A DNA stretch of 35,523 nt, from positions 1 to 35,523 of the forward strand of contig CAYORS010000008.1 in assembly GCA_964406475.1 (NCBI GenBank). The letters are read 5' to 3'. The notes below the pieces were generated by a model. The model searched no databases. It was not told where the DNA came from and saw only the letters and a list, made by a program, of their open reading frames with translations. Source of the DNA: JAQBQZ01 sp964406475. Lineage in GTDB: Bacteria; Patescibacteriota; Minisyncoccia; Phycocordibacterales; CAIRYW01. Shown piece by piece: positions 1-6,471 of the stretch (position 1 is the first letter of the stretch; each line of letters begins with the position of its first letter). The position numbers were made by a program, and so were the translations under genes.

Positions 1-596
1 CTTACTTTTGGTGTTTTAAGAGTAAGAAGAGCCTTGATTGCTGCACGAGCTGAGTTAAGTTTGTTTTTTGAAGGAGAGCGGAGTTTTGCATTGATATCTC
101 GAAGTCCTGCAAGTTCAATTACATCACGCACAGAAGACCCTGCAATGATTCCCTTTCCACGTGCTGGTTGAATATGCACAATTGCACTCTTAAATTTTGC
201 CATCACTTCATGAGGAATCGACATTGATTTTGTTGTCTTTACAGTGATTGAATTCTTTTTTGCATCTCGCACAGCCTTATCGATTGCAAGTGATGTGTCT
301 CCCGCCTTACCTGTACCCACACCAACAACACCCTTTCTATTACCAACAACAATCGCAACAGAGAAACTAAATCTTCGTCCTCCTGATGACACTCGTGTTA
401 CTCGTCTGATAGAAAGAATTTTTTGGTCGAATTCAGGTTTTGCACGAGGTTCACGACGAGGTTTTCGATCAGGACGCTTCCCGTCTCGTGATCCTCGAAA
501 GCGAGTTTTTCGATCATCTGATGAAACTTCTGTCACAGTTTGTTCTGTCACATCTACTGTTTCATCTATTGGTTTATTTTGCATTTCGTCATTCAT
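1..596 (-). CDS. rpsE: 30S ribosomal protein S5, C-terminus cut by window edge
   Basis: Small-subunit protein S5, involved in decoding accuracy and in the mRNA entry region. Reading leftwards from an ATG at 596 the frame stays open to base 1, so the last residues lie outside the window. The first 55 or so residues are a charged, Arg/Lys-rich extension. The S5 core follows with the conserved GGRRFSFSVAIVVGNRKG stretch and a later GKGIIAGSS segment. It follows rplR after 18 nt in the spc gene order. No Shine-Dalgarno sequence precedes the start, only A/T-rich bases. Confidence 0.95.
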   Translation of the reverse strand, partial: MNDEMQNKPIDETVDVTEQTVTEVSSDDRKTRFRGSRDGKRPDRKPRREPRAKPEFDQKILSIRRVTRVSSGGRRFSFSVAIVVGNRKGVVGVGTGKAGDTSLAIDKAVRDAKKNSITVKTTKSMSIPHEVMAKFKSAIVHIQPARGKGIIAGSSVRDVIELAGLRDINAKLRSPSKNKLNSARAAIKALLTLKTPKV

Positions 597-614
597 AATT
601 TTTTGATTATTTGG

Positions 615-962
615 TTAGAAATCAAGACCAGCCTTTCGCGCTGCATCTGCAAGAGTTTTGACTCTTCCTGTATAAATATAGCCCCCTCGATCAAAAACTA
701 CTTTTTTAATATTTTGAGCAATAGCTTTTTTTGCAATTTCTTGACCCACTACCTCTGCTTGAAGAGCTTTTGCTTTTCCTTCGAGAGAAAGACTTGAAGA
801 TTCTGCGAGGGTGTGCCCCTTCACATCATCGATAAGTGATGCGTAGATGTATTTATTTGACTTAAAGATAGCAAGACGTGGTTTTTCTATTGTACCAGAA
901 ACCTTCGCTCGAATTCGATTTCGTCGCACTTGTCTTTTAATTATTTTTGGTGATGTTTTCAT
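615..962 (-). CDS. rplR: 50S ribosomal protein L18
   Basis: L18 binds 5S rRNA and helps attach it to the large subunit. The 115-residue product has the usual length and family pattern: a basic N-terminus, then RPRLAIFKSNKYIYA-like core (here KPRLAIFKSNKYIYA), and a C-terminal FDRGGYIYTGRVKTLADAAR block. It sits between rplF and rpsE in the spc order, with short A/T-rich spacers and no Shine-Dalgarno sequence. Confidence 0.97.
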   Translation of the reverse strand: MKTSPKIIKRQVRRNRIRAKVSGTIEKPRLAIFKSNKYIYASLIDDVKGHTLAESSSLSLEGKAKALQAEVVGQEIAKKAIAQNIKKVVFDRGGYIYTGRVKTLADAARKAGLDF

Positions 963-986
963 AATATGTATATTAACTAGATATTA

Positions 987-1520
987 TTATGCTGATTTTT
1001 TACCTTGTTTTTGAGCAACATACTCACCTTCATAACGAATTCCTTTGCCTTTGTATGGTTCAGGTTTTTTGAGAGAGCGGATATTTGCAGCGAAAAGACC
1101 AACAAGTTCTTTATCGATTCCAGATATTGCAATAATGTTTTTTTCAACCGTAACAGCAAGACCTTGTGGAATTTTGACAACAACAGGATGTGAAAAACCA
1201 AGACTGAAGACAATCTCACTTCCTTTAAGTTCTGCTTTAAAACCAATACCTTCGATTTGAAGTTTTTTTGTGAATCCCTTTGTCACACCTTCTATCATAT
1301 TTGAAATATGAGATGCATATGTTCCCCAAATTGGAGAAAGGTTTTCTTTTGTTTTTTCTGTTTCTAATTTGATTGTTTTTTCTTCAATCAAAACTTTGAG
1401 TCTTTTATCGATACTTCGTGTCAATTCCCCTTTTGGACCTTTAATAGAAAGCACGCCCTGAGAAAGAGATGCAGTAACAGATGGCTCAATTGTGATTATT
1501 TTTTTTCCTACTCGTGACAT
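987..1520 (-). CDS. rplF: 50S ribosomal protein L6
   Basis: L6 binds 23S rRNA near the sarcin-ricin loop and the factor-binding site. The product is 177 residues, the normal length for this two-domain protein. It opens with MSRVGKKIITIEP and has the C-terminal signature KPEPYKGKGIRYEGE followed by a Lys-rich end. It lies 9 nt after the rpsH stop and 24 nt before rplR, within the spc cluster. Confidence 0.97.
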   Translation of the reverse strand: MSRVGKKIITIEPSVTASLSQGVLSIKGPKGELTRSIDKRLKVLIEEKTIKLETEKTKENLSPIWGTYASHISNMIEGVTKGFTKKLQIEGIGFKAELKGSEIVFSLGFSHPVVVKIPQGLAVTVEKNIIAISGIDKELVGLFAANIRSLKKPEPYKGKGIRYEGEYVAQKQGKKSA

Positions 1521-1529
1521 AGCTTTTTA

Positions 1530-1925
1530 TTACCAAATCTTAAATAATATTTCACCTCCCACATTAAGTTTCTTTGCTTCGACATCAGAAAGAATACCTT
1601 TTGGAGTTGAAAGAACAAGAGTACCATACCCATTACGAACAGGTTTGATATCTTTTGCACCTACATACATACGACGAGAAAGTTTTGAAACACGAGAAAT
1701 AGAAGTGATTTTTGGTGCATTAGTCTCATCATATGCTAAAACAACGTCGGCTGACTTGATTACTTTTTTGCCTGTTTTTGAAAAGGAAGCGATATACCCT
1801 TCTTTTGCAAGAAGAGTCAAAATAGCATCATTTAATTTAGAATAGGCTACAGATACAGTGTCTTTGTGTGCTGTATTTGCATTTTTAATCTTAATTATAA
1901 GATTGGATATACTGTCTTTTACCAT
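1530..1925 (-). CDS. rpsH: 30S ribosomal protein S8
   Basis: S8 binds the central domain of 16S rRNA; in E. coli it also represses the spc operon. The 131-residue product starts MVKDSISNLIIKIKNA and ends with the family block GYGTLVLSTPKGILS and GGEILFKIW. Its start overlaps the last codons of rpsN by 7 nt, so translational coupling with rpsN is likely. The rpsN-rpsH pair heads a transcription unit with its own promoter upstream of rpsN. Confidence 0.97.
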   Translation of the reverse strand: MVKDSISNLIIKIKNANTAHKDTVSVAYSKLNDAILTLLAKEGYIASFSKTGKKVIKSADVVLAYDETNAPKITSISRVSKLSRRMYVGAKDIKPVRNGYGTLVLSTPKGILSDVEAKKLNVGGEILFKIW

Positions 1926-2104
1926 GATGATTTTTTAATACCAGGAATCATTCCCTCGTTTGCTAATTCACGAAAACAAATACGACAGAGATCAAAATCT
2001 CTCATATATCCATGTTTTCGCCCACACTTAAAACATCGTCTGACCACACGACTTTTAAATTTTGGTGTTTTTTTTGACCTTGCAACTACTGATGTTTTTG
2101 CCAT
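1919..2104 (-). CDS. rpsN: 30S ribosomal protein S14, zinc-binding type Z
   Basis: S14 sits in the head of the small subunit. At 61 residues this is the short zinc-binding form, with two CxxC pairs (C24/C27 and C40/C43) forming the zinc ribbon, and a conserved C-terminus ending IPGIKKSSW. It is the first gene after a 626-base interruption of the spc cluster and has its own promoter (2244-2272) and a leader of about 130 nt containing inverted repeats. It overlaps rpsH by 7 nt. Confidence 0.97.
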   Translation of the reverse strand: MAKTSVVARSKKTPKFKSRVVRRCFKCGRKHGYMRDFDLCRICFRELANEGMIPGIKKSSW

Positions 2105-2236
2105 TTGTTAATAATTTAGTATTAGTATTTTGCTTGCAGTATGAAATGTCGTCCTAAAATGATGTCTGCATACTAAATACAGAACTCACAATACATTTCA
2201 CTTATAAACAAAACAAATAAGCTCTAAATGAGCTTG
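2105..2236 (-). promoter_or_regulatory. Putative structured leader of rpsN
   Basis: The predicted rpsN transcript has an untranslated leader of about 130 nt. It holds an 8-bp inverted repeat (plus-strand 2142-2149 TGAAATGT and 2193-2200 ACATTTCA), an alternative shorter pairing (2138-2143 AGTATG with 2169-2174 CATACT) that shares bases with the first, and a 6-bp hairpin near the transcription start (2219-2224 with 2230-2235). Mutually exclusive pairings suit a regulatory leader, possibly bound by a ribosomal protein. This is inference. Confidence 0.4.
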
Positions 2237-2243
2237 TATGTCA

Positions 2244-2272
2244 ATACTATCAAGAATAACCCGCTCTGTCAA
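2244..2272 (-). promoter_or_regulatory. Promoter of the rpsN-rpsH-rplF-rplR-rpsE unit
   Basis: On the minus strand, -35 TTGACA (2272-2267) and -10 TAGTAT (2249-2244) are separated by 17 bp. It is back to back with the plus-strand promoter at 2301-2330, and it restarts transcription of the spc cluster after the terminator behind rplE. Confidence 0.75.
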
Positions 2273-2300
2273 TTATTAAATTTGAACAAAACGAGGTGTA

Positions 2301-2330
2301 TTGACATTCAAGTATATAATATGTTATAAT
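2301..2330 (+). promoter_or_regulatory. Strong consensus promoter of the nested plus-strand unit
   Basis: Perfect -35 TTGACA (2301-2306) and perfect -10 TATAAT (2325-2330) with an 18-bp spacer. It points opposite to the ribosomal protein genes and would start RNA near 2337, just before the three-hairpin region. The best-matching promoter in the window drives this tiny unit. Confidence 0.85.
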
Positions 2331-2464
2331 TATATCAGATACAGATCATCCCTTGCAAAAAAACCTTACGAAATAAGATCTTTTTGCAAGGGATGTGTGG
2401 GACATTATTCTCACAATCTATGGCAAGTCCGCCGTAGATATCAAGCACCCTTAAATACAAAACA

Positions 2465-2653
2465 ATGCCACTTTTTCGTGCAATTGGTTTTGGTTTATTA
2501 CTTATCATCTTGAAAGTAATGATGCCAGAAGTATTTAATGGGCTTGAGGACACCCTTATAAAGTTCTTTCATGTTATGGGAGCAAGTCTCGACTACGCCC
2601 CTCACTTCTTGGATCAGACAGCATCTGTCTATCCACACGCGGTGACACCATAA
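2465..2653 (+). CDS. Small hypothetical protein, 62 residues
   Basis: Function not recognised. The ORF follows the three-hairpin region by 25 nt and ends 8 nt before a strong terminator, which supports it as the coding part of that unit. The N-terminal half is hydrophobic (MPLFRAIGFGLLLIILKVMMP), one likely membrane segment, followed by an amphipathic stretch and a polar tail with Tyr, His and Pro. No Shine-Dalgarno sequence is present, as elsewhere in the window. It lies head to head with rpsN and tail to tail with rplE inside a ribosomal protein cluster. Confidence 0.65.
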   Translation: MPLFRAIGFGLLLIILKVMMPEVFNGLEDTLIKFFHVMGASLDYAPHFLDQTASVYPHAVTP

Positions 2654-2661
2654 CATTACAC

Positions 2662-2699
2662 AGGCACTTCTCTCAAAAGAAGTGCCTTTCGATTTTAAA
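2662..2699 (+). terminator. Terminator of the nested plus-strand unit
   Basis: A 10-bp perfect stem, AGGCACTTCT (2662-2671) and AGAAGTGCCT (2678-2687), loop CTCAAA, is followed by a T-rich tail. Confidence 0.8.
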
Positions 2700-2722
2700 A
2701 AACACCACAGTGATTGTGGTGT
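2698..2722 (-). terminator. Terminator behind rplE
   Basis: A 9-bp perfect stem, AACACCACA (2701-2709) and TGTGGTGTT (2715-2723), is followed on the minus strand by a run of T. It closes the rpsS-to-rplE unit, so rpsN and later genes need their own promoter. It abuts the convergent plus-strand terminator. Confidence 0.75.
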
Positions 2723-2730
2723 TTTCCGTT

Positions 2731-3264
2731 TTATTTTGAAAATGGGAATCCGAGAAGTTCGAGAAATGCTTTTGTGTGTTCTTTTTTCTTTGATGTGGTC
2801 ACAATAGTGAAAGCAAAACTGAAAGTATCCTTGATGTCTTCATCTGCACATTCCGGGAAAATAGTATGTTCTTTTATTCCGAAAGTAGCATTCCCCATTC
2901 CGTCTATTGAGCCTGCCTTCAATCCACGAAAGTCTTTTGTTCGAGGAAGAGCAATGTGAATCAGCTTATCAAGAAACGCAAACATTTTTTCACCCCGAAG
3001 TGTAACTTGGAAGCCGACATGGTCTCCCTGTCGAACCTTAAAACTTGCAATTGATTTCTTTGCAGATCTCACAGCTGACTTTTGACCAGCAATCCGTGAA
3101 AGTCTATCACCGATAAATTCTTTTCTTTTTTTATCTGACACTTTACCTACACCGATTGAAAGAACCACTTTCACAAGCTTTGGTGTTTGCATCACATTCG
3201 AAAGACCAAGCTTTTCTTTGAGTGCTTTGAATGATTCTTTTTGTATTTCTTTGACTGATTTCAT
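2731..3264 (-). CDS. rplE: 50S ribosomal protein L5
   Basis: L5 binds 5S rRNA and contacts the small-subunit head across the bridge. The 177-residue product has the family landmarks: TPKLVKVVLSIGVGK near residue 28, AKKSIASFKVRQGDHVGFQVTLRGEKMF in the middle (written here in part), and the C-terminal FSFAFTIVTTSKKKEH. It is the last gene of its unit and is followed by a terminator at about 2701-2723. In standard spc order rpsN should follow immediately, but here 626 bases intervene. Confidence 0.97.
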   Translation of the reverse strand: MKSVKEIQKESFKALKEKLGLSNVMQTPKLVKVVLSIGVGKVSDKKRKEFIGDRLSRIAGQKSAVRSAKKSIASFKVRQGDHVGFQVTLRGEKMFAFLDKLIHIALPRTKDFRGLKAGSIDGMGNATFGIKEHTIFPECADEDIKDTFSFAFTIVTTSKKKEHTKAFLELLGFPFSK

Positions 3265-3297
3265 TGTGAATTTGTAAAACGATTAATGTAAAATTGA

Positions 3298-3597
3298 TTA
3301 AATAGTTTTACCAGTTGTTTTGGCAATACGGACTTTTTTGTCTCCTTTTGTATCAAAACCAACTCGTGTTCTCTTGTTCCCTTGAAGGAGCATAACATTT
3401 GATACATTGATAGGCATTGATTTTTCAATAACTTGTCCCTTTGTACCTGACTTTCGTGATCGAGCGTGTTTTTTAACAACATTTACTCCACCAACCAACA
3501 CAAGATTTTTCTTTGGGAAAACACTTTCAATAGTACCAGTTTTTCCACTGTCTTTTCCTGTAATCACTATAACACTATCTCCTTTCTTTATCTTCAT
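3298..3597 (-). CDS. rplX: 50S ribosomal protein L24
   Basis: L24 is an assembly-initiating large-subunit protein. The 99-residue product begins with the KOW motif region MKIKKGDSVIVITGKDSGKTG and contains the conserved VNVVKKHARS segment. It is close to rplN upstream (17 nt) and rplE downstream (33 nt), in canonical order. Confidence 0.97.
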   Translation of the reverse strand: MKIKKGDSVIVITGKDSGKTGTIESVFPKKNLVLVGGVNVVKKHARSRKSGTKGQVIEKSMPINVSNVMLLQGNKRTRVGFDTKGDKKVRIAKTTGKTI

Positions 3598-3614
3598 AAT
3601 ATTTTTTTATTCCT

Positions 3615-3986
3615 TTAAACAATCTCTGGTGCTAAAGATGCAATCTTCTGGTATCCAAGATCTGAAATCTCTCGTGGGATAGGACCAAACACACGTCCTG
3701 CAAGTGGATCTTGTTTTCCTTTTTCAAGAATGACAACAGCGTTTTCATCAAAACGAATGTAAGATCCGTCTTTGCGACGAAGAGGTTTTTTCTGTCGTAC
3801 CACAACCGCTTGCAACACATCTTTCTTTTTTACTGACTTGCGTGGTTCTGCTTTTTGAACAGACAAAATCACAATCTCACCGATTTCTGCATAACGCTTT
3901 TTACTACTTCCAAGAATCTTGAAAATACGTCCAATCTTGGCTCCTGAGTTATCTGCTATTTGTACTAATGATCGTGGCTGTATCAT
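3615..3986 (-). CDS. rplN: 50S ribosomal protein L14
   Basis: L14 sits at the subunit interface and is the binding target of the silencing factor RsfS in other bacteria. The 123-residue product starts MIQPRSLVQIADNSGAKIGR and has the family features GEIVILSVQKAEP, VVVRQKKPLRRKDGSYIRF, and FGPIPRE near the C-terminus. Length and gene order are normal. Confidence 0.98.
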   Translation of the reverse strand: MIQPRSLVQIADNSGAKIGRIFKILGSSKKRYAEIGEIVILSVQKAEPRKSVKKKDVLQAVVVRQKKPLRRKDGSYIRFDENAVVILEKGKQDPLAGRVFGPIPREISDLGYQKIASLAPEIV

Positions 3987-3991
3987 AAAAA

Positions 3992-4240
3992 TTATGCAAT
4001 TACTTTAAAATGTTTATCTTTTGAAATTGGTCGACATTCTTCAATTGTCACTCGATCACCCACCTTCTTTGTATTCCCCACATCGTGAGCTTTGTATTTT
4101 TTACTTCGAGTAATAAACTTTTCGTATTTTGGAATTTTAATAAATCGATCAACAATAACAACACAAGTATCTTTCATCTTGTCAGAGGTCACAATACCTG
4201 TGAGCTGTCTTTTCTTTGATTGTGTTGTTGTCTTTTTCAT
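3992..4240 (-). CDS. rpsQ: 30S ribosomal protein S17
   Basis: S17 is a primary 16S rRNA-binding OB-fold protein. The 82-residue product carries the core block QLTGIVTSDKMKDTCVVIVD, then YEKFITRSKKYKAHD and the late GDRVTIEECRPISKDKHF. It is only 5 nt from the rplN start, so the two are probably translated from the same message. Confidence 0.97.
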   Translation of the reverse strand: MKKTTTQSKKRQLTGIVTSDKMKDTCVVIVDRFIKIPKYEKFITRSKKYKAHDVGNTKKVGDRVTIEECRPISKDKHFKVIA

Positions 4241-4254
4241 ATGTTTAAATTAAA

Positions 4255-4440
4255 TTATTTTCGATTGTTGATTTCTGTCAAAAGCCGTGCAATGTCCTTT
4301 TTGATAGACATTTGTTCTTTTACATTTTTTGATTTGTTGGTTCCCAGGTTTGATTTAAGCACTCTTAAAGACTCTTTCTTTTCTGTCAAAGCTTTGAAAA
4401 GTTCTTCTGTCTTTTGTGTTTTGATATCTTTTTGTGCCAT
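4255..4440 (-). CDS. rpmC: 50S ribosomal protein L29
   Basis: L29 lies near the peptide exit tunnel and helps form the docking site for trigger factor and SRP. The 61-residue product is a helical hairpin protein as usual; the C-terminal half ends KKDIARLLTEINNRK, matching the conserved RRxIARxxT region of the family. It lies between rplP and rpsQ in the expected order. Confidence 0.93.
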   Translation of the reverse strand: MAQKDIKTQKTEELFKALTEKKESLRVLKSNLGTNKSKNVKEQMSIKKDIARLLTEINNRK

Positions 4441-4484
4441 AAATCTCTATATTACTTATTTTTTTGGTTTTGTCTATAAAATGA

Positions 4485-4907
4485 CTAGTGTGCTCGTGCA
4501 ACTGTTTTAGCTTTCAAAGGAAGTTTTTTACTTGCCTTACGAAGAGCTTCTTGTGCAACTACATCTGAAACACCGTCTATTTCAAAAATAATTCGCCCTG
4601 GTTCAACATCAACACAATACCCTTGCAAATCTCCCTTACCCTTACCCATAGGAGTTTCTGCTGCTTTTTGTGTATATGGTCTATCAGGGAAAACACGAAT
4701 CCATGTTTTTCCTGTTTTGCCGAGAGCACGAGCGATCACTTTTCGAGCAGATTCAAGCTGGTTACTTTTGACATGAGCGAAAGACATTGCTTTGAGTCCG
4801 TGTGAACCAAAAGAAAGTTCTGTGCCACGAGTTGCATTACGTCGTTTTGTCTCGTTGGTACGATTCTTTTGCCACTTTCTGAATTTTACTTTTTTAGGGA
4901 ATAACAT
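4485..4907 (-). CDS. rplP: 50S ribosomal protein L16
   Basis: L16 sits near the A-site tRNA elbow and 5S rRNA. The 140-residue product begins MLFPKKVKFRKWQKNR, followed by the conserved FGSHGLKAM, RVFPDRPYTQKAAETPMGKGKG and the V(E)PGRIIFEI region. This is the full family length. It follows rpsC by 27 nt with no Shine-Dalgarno sequence before the ATG. Confidence 0.98.
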   Translation of the reverse strand: MLFPKKVKFRKWQKNRTNETKRRNATRGTELSFGSHGLKAMSFAHVKSNQLESARKVIARALGKTGKTWIRVFPDRPYTQKAAETPMGKGKGDLQGYCVDVEPGRIIFEIDGVSDVVAQEALRKASKKLPLKAKTVARAH

Positions 4908-4934
4908 AGTAGTAATTTATTTGAATGACTAGAC

Positions 4935-5591
4935 CTATTTATTAAAAACCTCTCCTTTATAAATCCACACCTTGATTCCCAAGTCTCCTTGAGGAATTGT
5001 TGCACGTGTTGTTCCATAATCAATATCAGCACGAAGTGTTTGAAGAGGAATACGTCCTTTTTTGAGAGTTTCTGATCGTGCCATATCTGCTCCACCAAGT
5101 CGTCCACCAATATAAATTTTGATACCTTGAACTTCTCGGTTGGCCATCACCTTTTCAACTGTTTGTTTCATAATTCGTCGGAAAGGAACACGCTTTTCAA
5201 GCGCTTCTGCAATCATTTGAGCAACAATAGCAGCATTTGATTCTGGAGAACGAACTTCTTCAATGTCGAGTTTGAAATCTTCCCCAATAACAATCTTGTT
5301 TTTGCGAAGGAGCGCAAGAATGTCGTTGCGAAGCTTTACAGAACCTTCCCCATTACGTCCTATAACAAGACCTGGCCGTGCTGTTTTGATGACCACACGC
5401 ATTGTTTTTGGATCTCGTTCTATATCAAGTCCACCAATATGCATAGTCTTAAGCTTCTTTGCTAGAAATTCTCGAATGAGAATGTCTGTCTTAAGATTGA
5501 GACGATACTTATCATGAAGAGCGAACCATCGGCTTTTCCAGTCTCTGATGATACCAAGTCTATGTGAATATGGGTGTACTGTGTGTGACAT
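4935..5591 (-). CDS. rpsC: 30S ribosomal protein S3
   Basis: S3 forms part of the mRNA entry tunnel and contributes to helicase activity. The 218-residue product starts MSHTVHPYSHRLGIIRDW, has a KH domain with the GxxG loop (IGRNGE, around residue 78), and the S3 C-terminal signature KIYIGGRLGGADMARSE. It ends GDLGIKVWIYKGEVFNK without the acidic tail that some S3 proteins carry. Confidence 0.98.
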   Translation of the reverse strand: MSHTVHPYSHRLGIIRDWKSRWFALHDKYRLNLKTDILIREFLAKKLKTMHIGGLDIERDPKTMRVVIKTARPGLVIGRNGEGSVKLRNDILALLRKNKIVIGEDFKLDIEEVRSPESNAAIVAQMIAEALEKRVPFRRIMKQTVEKVMANREVQGIKIYIGGRLGGADMARSETLKKGRIPLQTLRADIDYGTTRATIPQGDLGIKVWIYKGEVFNK

Positions 5592-5605
5592 AAATATATT
5601 ATAAT

Positions 5606-6031
5606 TTAAGCTTTTTTAGCTTTTGTTACTTTTTTAACAGGTGTTTTCTTTGTTGGTTCTTTTTTGATTGGTTTTTCTTTTGCAACAGGAGAAACAGCAG
5701 TGACACTTTTTGAACCAAGCACAATATCAATATGACTTGTTCGTTTGTTGATGCGAGCACCTGATCCTCGTGCACGAGGCATCATTCGTTTGAGTATTAC
5801 ACCCTGATTGACGGTCACTTCTTTTACAAAAAGAGAATTTGTATCTTCTTGGTTATTGTTTGTTGCATTAGCAATAGCACTTTTGAGCACCTTGAGAAAT
5901 ACAGGTGCAGCACGCTTATCAGCAAACAAGAGAGCTTCTAAAGCATCTTTCACATTTTTGCCTCGAATAAGATCAGCAAGAAGTCTTACTTTTCGAGGTG
6001 ATTGTCTGTATGTGTTTAGTGATGCTTTCAT
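5606..6031 (-). CDS. rplV: 50S ribosomal protein L22 with Lys/Pro-rich tail
   Basis: L22 lines the peptide exit tunnel. The core (about residues 1-112) has the signature NRIRPRARGSGARI-like block, here KRMMPRARGSGARINKRTSHIDIVL in part. The last 28 or so residues are a low-complexity tail rich in Lys, Pro, Val and Thr (repeated KK, TKK and VKK). Similar tails occur on rpsS in this window. The start is at the ATG giving MKASLNTYRQSPRKVR. Confidence 0.97.
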   Translation of the reverse strand: MKASLNTYRQSPRKVRLLADLIRGKNVKDALEALLFADKRAAPVFLKVLKSAIANATNNNQEDTNSLFVKEVTVNQGVILKRMMPRARGSGARINKRTSHIDIVLGSKSVTAVSPVAKEKPIKKEPTKKTPVKKVTKAKKA

Positions 6032-6044
6032 AAGAAAAGATTAA

Positions 6045-6380
6045 TTATTTTTTAGTGTCTGTTTTTGATGCCTTTGCAGCAGTGATTTCTGCAGCTTTCT
6101 TTGCTGCATCAATTTCTTTTTGCATTTTACCTCCATGACGGATGAACTTACGAGTCGGTGAAAATTCACCTAGTCTGTGCCCCACCATATCCTCTGTCAC
6201 ATATACTTCAATGTGTTGTCGGCCATTATGAACTCCAAAAGTGAATCCCACCATTTCAGGAGAAATCTGACTTCTTCGTGACCATGTCTTAATAACACCC
6301 GCTTCTGCTGGCTTTTTGTTCTCAATTTTTTTGAGAAGCTTCTCATCTATGTATGGTCCCTTTTTTAGTGATCGTGTCAT
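6045..6380 (-). CDS. rpsS: 30S ribosomal protein S19 with charged tail
   Basis: S19 is in the small-subunit head next to S13. The 111-residue product has MTRSLKKGPYIDEKLL at the start and the family signature VHNGRQHIEVYVTEDMVGH through SPTRKFIRHGG. The final 25 residues, rich in Ala, Lys and Thr, extend past the usual end. It is preceded by its own promoter (6428-6455) because the PH-domain gene separates it from rplB. Confidence 0.97.
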   Translation of the reverse strand: MTRSLKKGPYIDEKLLKKIENKKPAEAGVIKTWSRRSQISPEMVGFTFGVHNGRQHIEVYVTEDMVGHRLGEFSPTRKFIRHGGKMQKEIDAAKKAAEITAAKASKTDTKK

Positions 6381-6427
6381 TTTGTTTGTTTTGTATCAAA
6401 AATAGCTCCTTAGGAGCATATTCATAG

Positions 6428-6455
6428 ATACTACCAAAAATTAAAATAATGTCAA
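6428..6455 (-). promoter_or_regulatory. Promoter of the rpsS-to-rplE unit
   Basis: On the minus strand, -35 TTGACA (6455-6450) and -10 TAGTAT (6433-6428) with a 16-bp spacer. The short leader before rpsS contains a GCTCC/GGAGC hairpin (6405-6417). Confidence 0.65.
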
Positions 6456-6471
6456 CATAAAATACACCCTT

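Larger units (their letters stand above)
2337..2699 (+). ncRNA. Candidate structured RNA: three abutting hairpins, small ORF and terminator
   Basis: A transcript of about 360 nt is predicted between the promoter at 2301-2330 and the terminator at 2662-2687. Three hairpins follow with no linker. Hairpin 1 is 2347-2361 with 2381-2395: 15 perfect pairs, a small internal loop, and a CTTA/TAAG tip. Hairpin 2 is 2396-2402 with 2409-2415. Hairpin 3 is 2416-2424 with 2431-2439, loop AAGTCC. Hairpins 2 and 3 each contain one G-U pair that would be a mismatch on the opposite strand, so the RNA is read on plus. I checked for conserved RNase P RNA and tmRNA signatures and saw neither. It may be a free RNA or a cis-acting leader of the 62-codon ORF. 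Confidence 0.6.

Noticed and set aside
2335..2553. Minus-strand ORF of 72 codons across the three-hairpin region
   Set aside because: It runs antisense to the promoter-hairpin-ORF unit, has no start signals, and its translation looks random.
2337..2699. RNase P RNA or tmRNA, suggested by the transcript length of about 360 nt
   Set aside because: The conserved RNase P core sequences and the tmRNA tRNA-like ends were not visible; the 3' part is occupied by an ORF.
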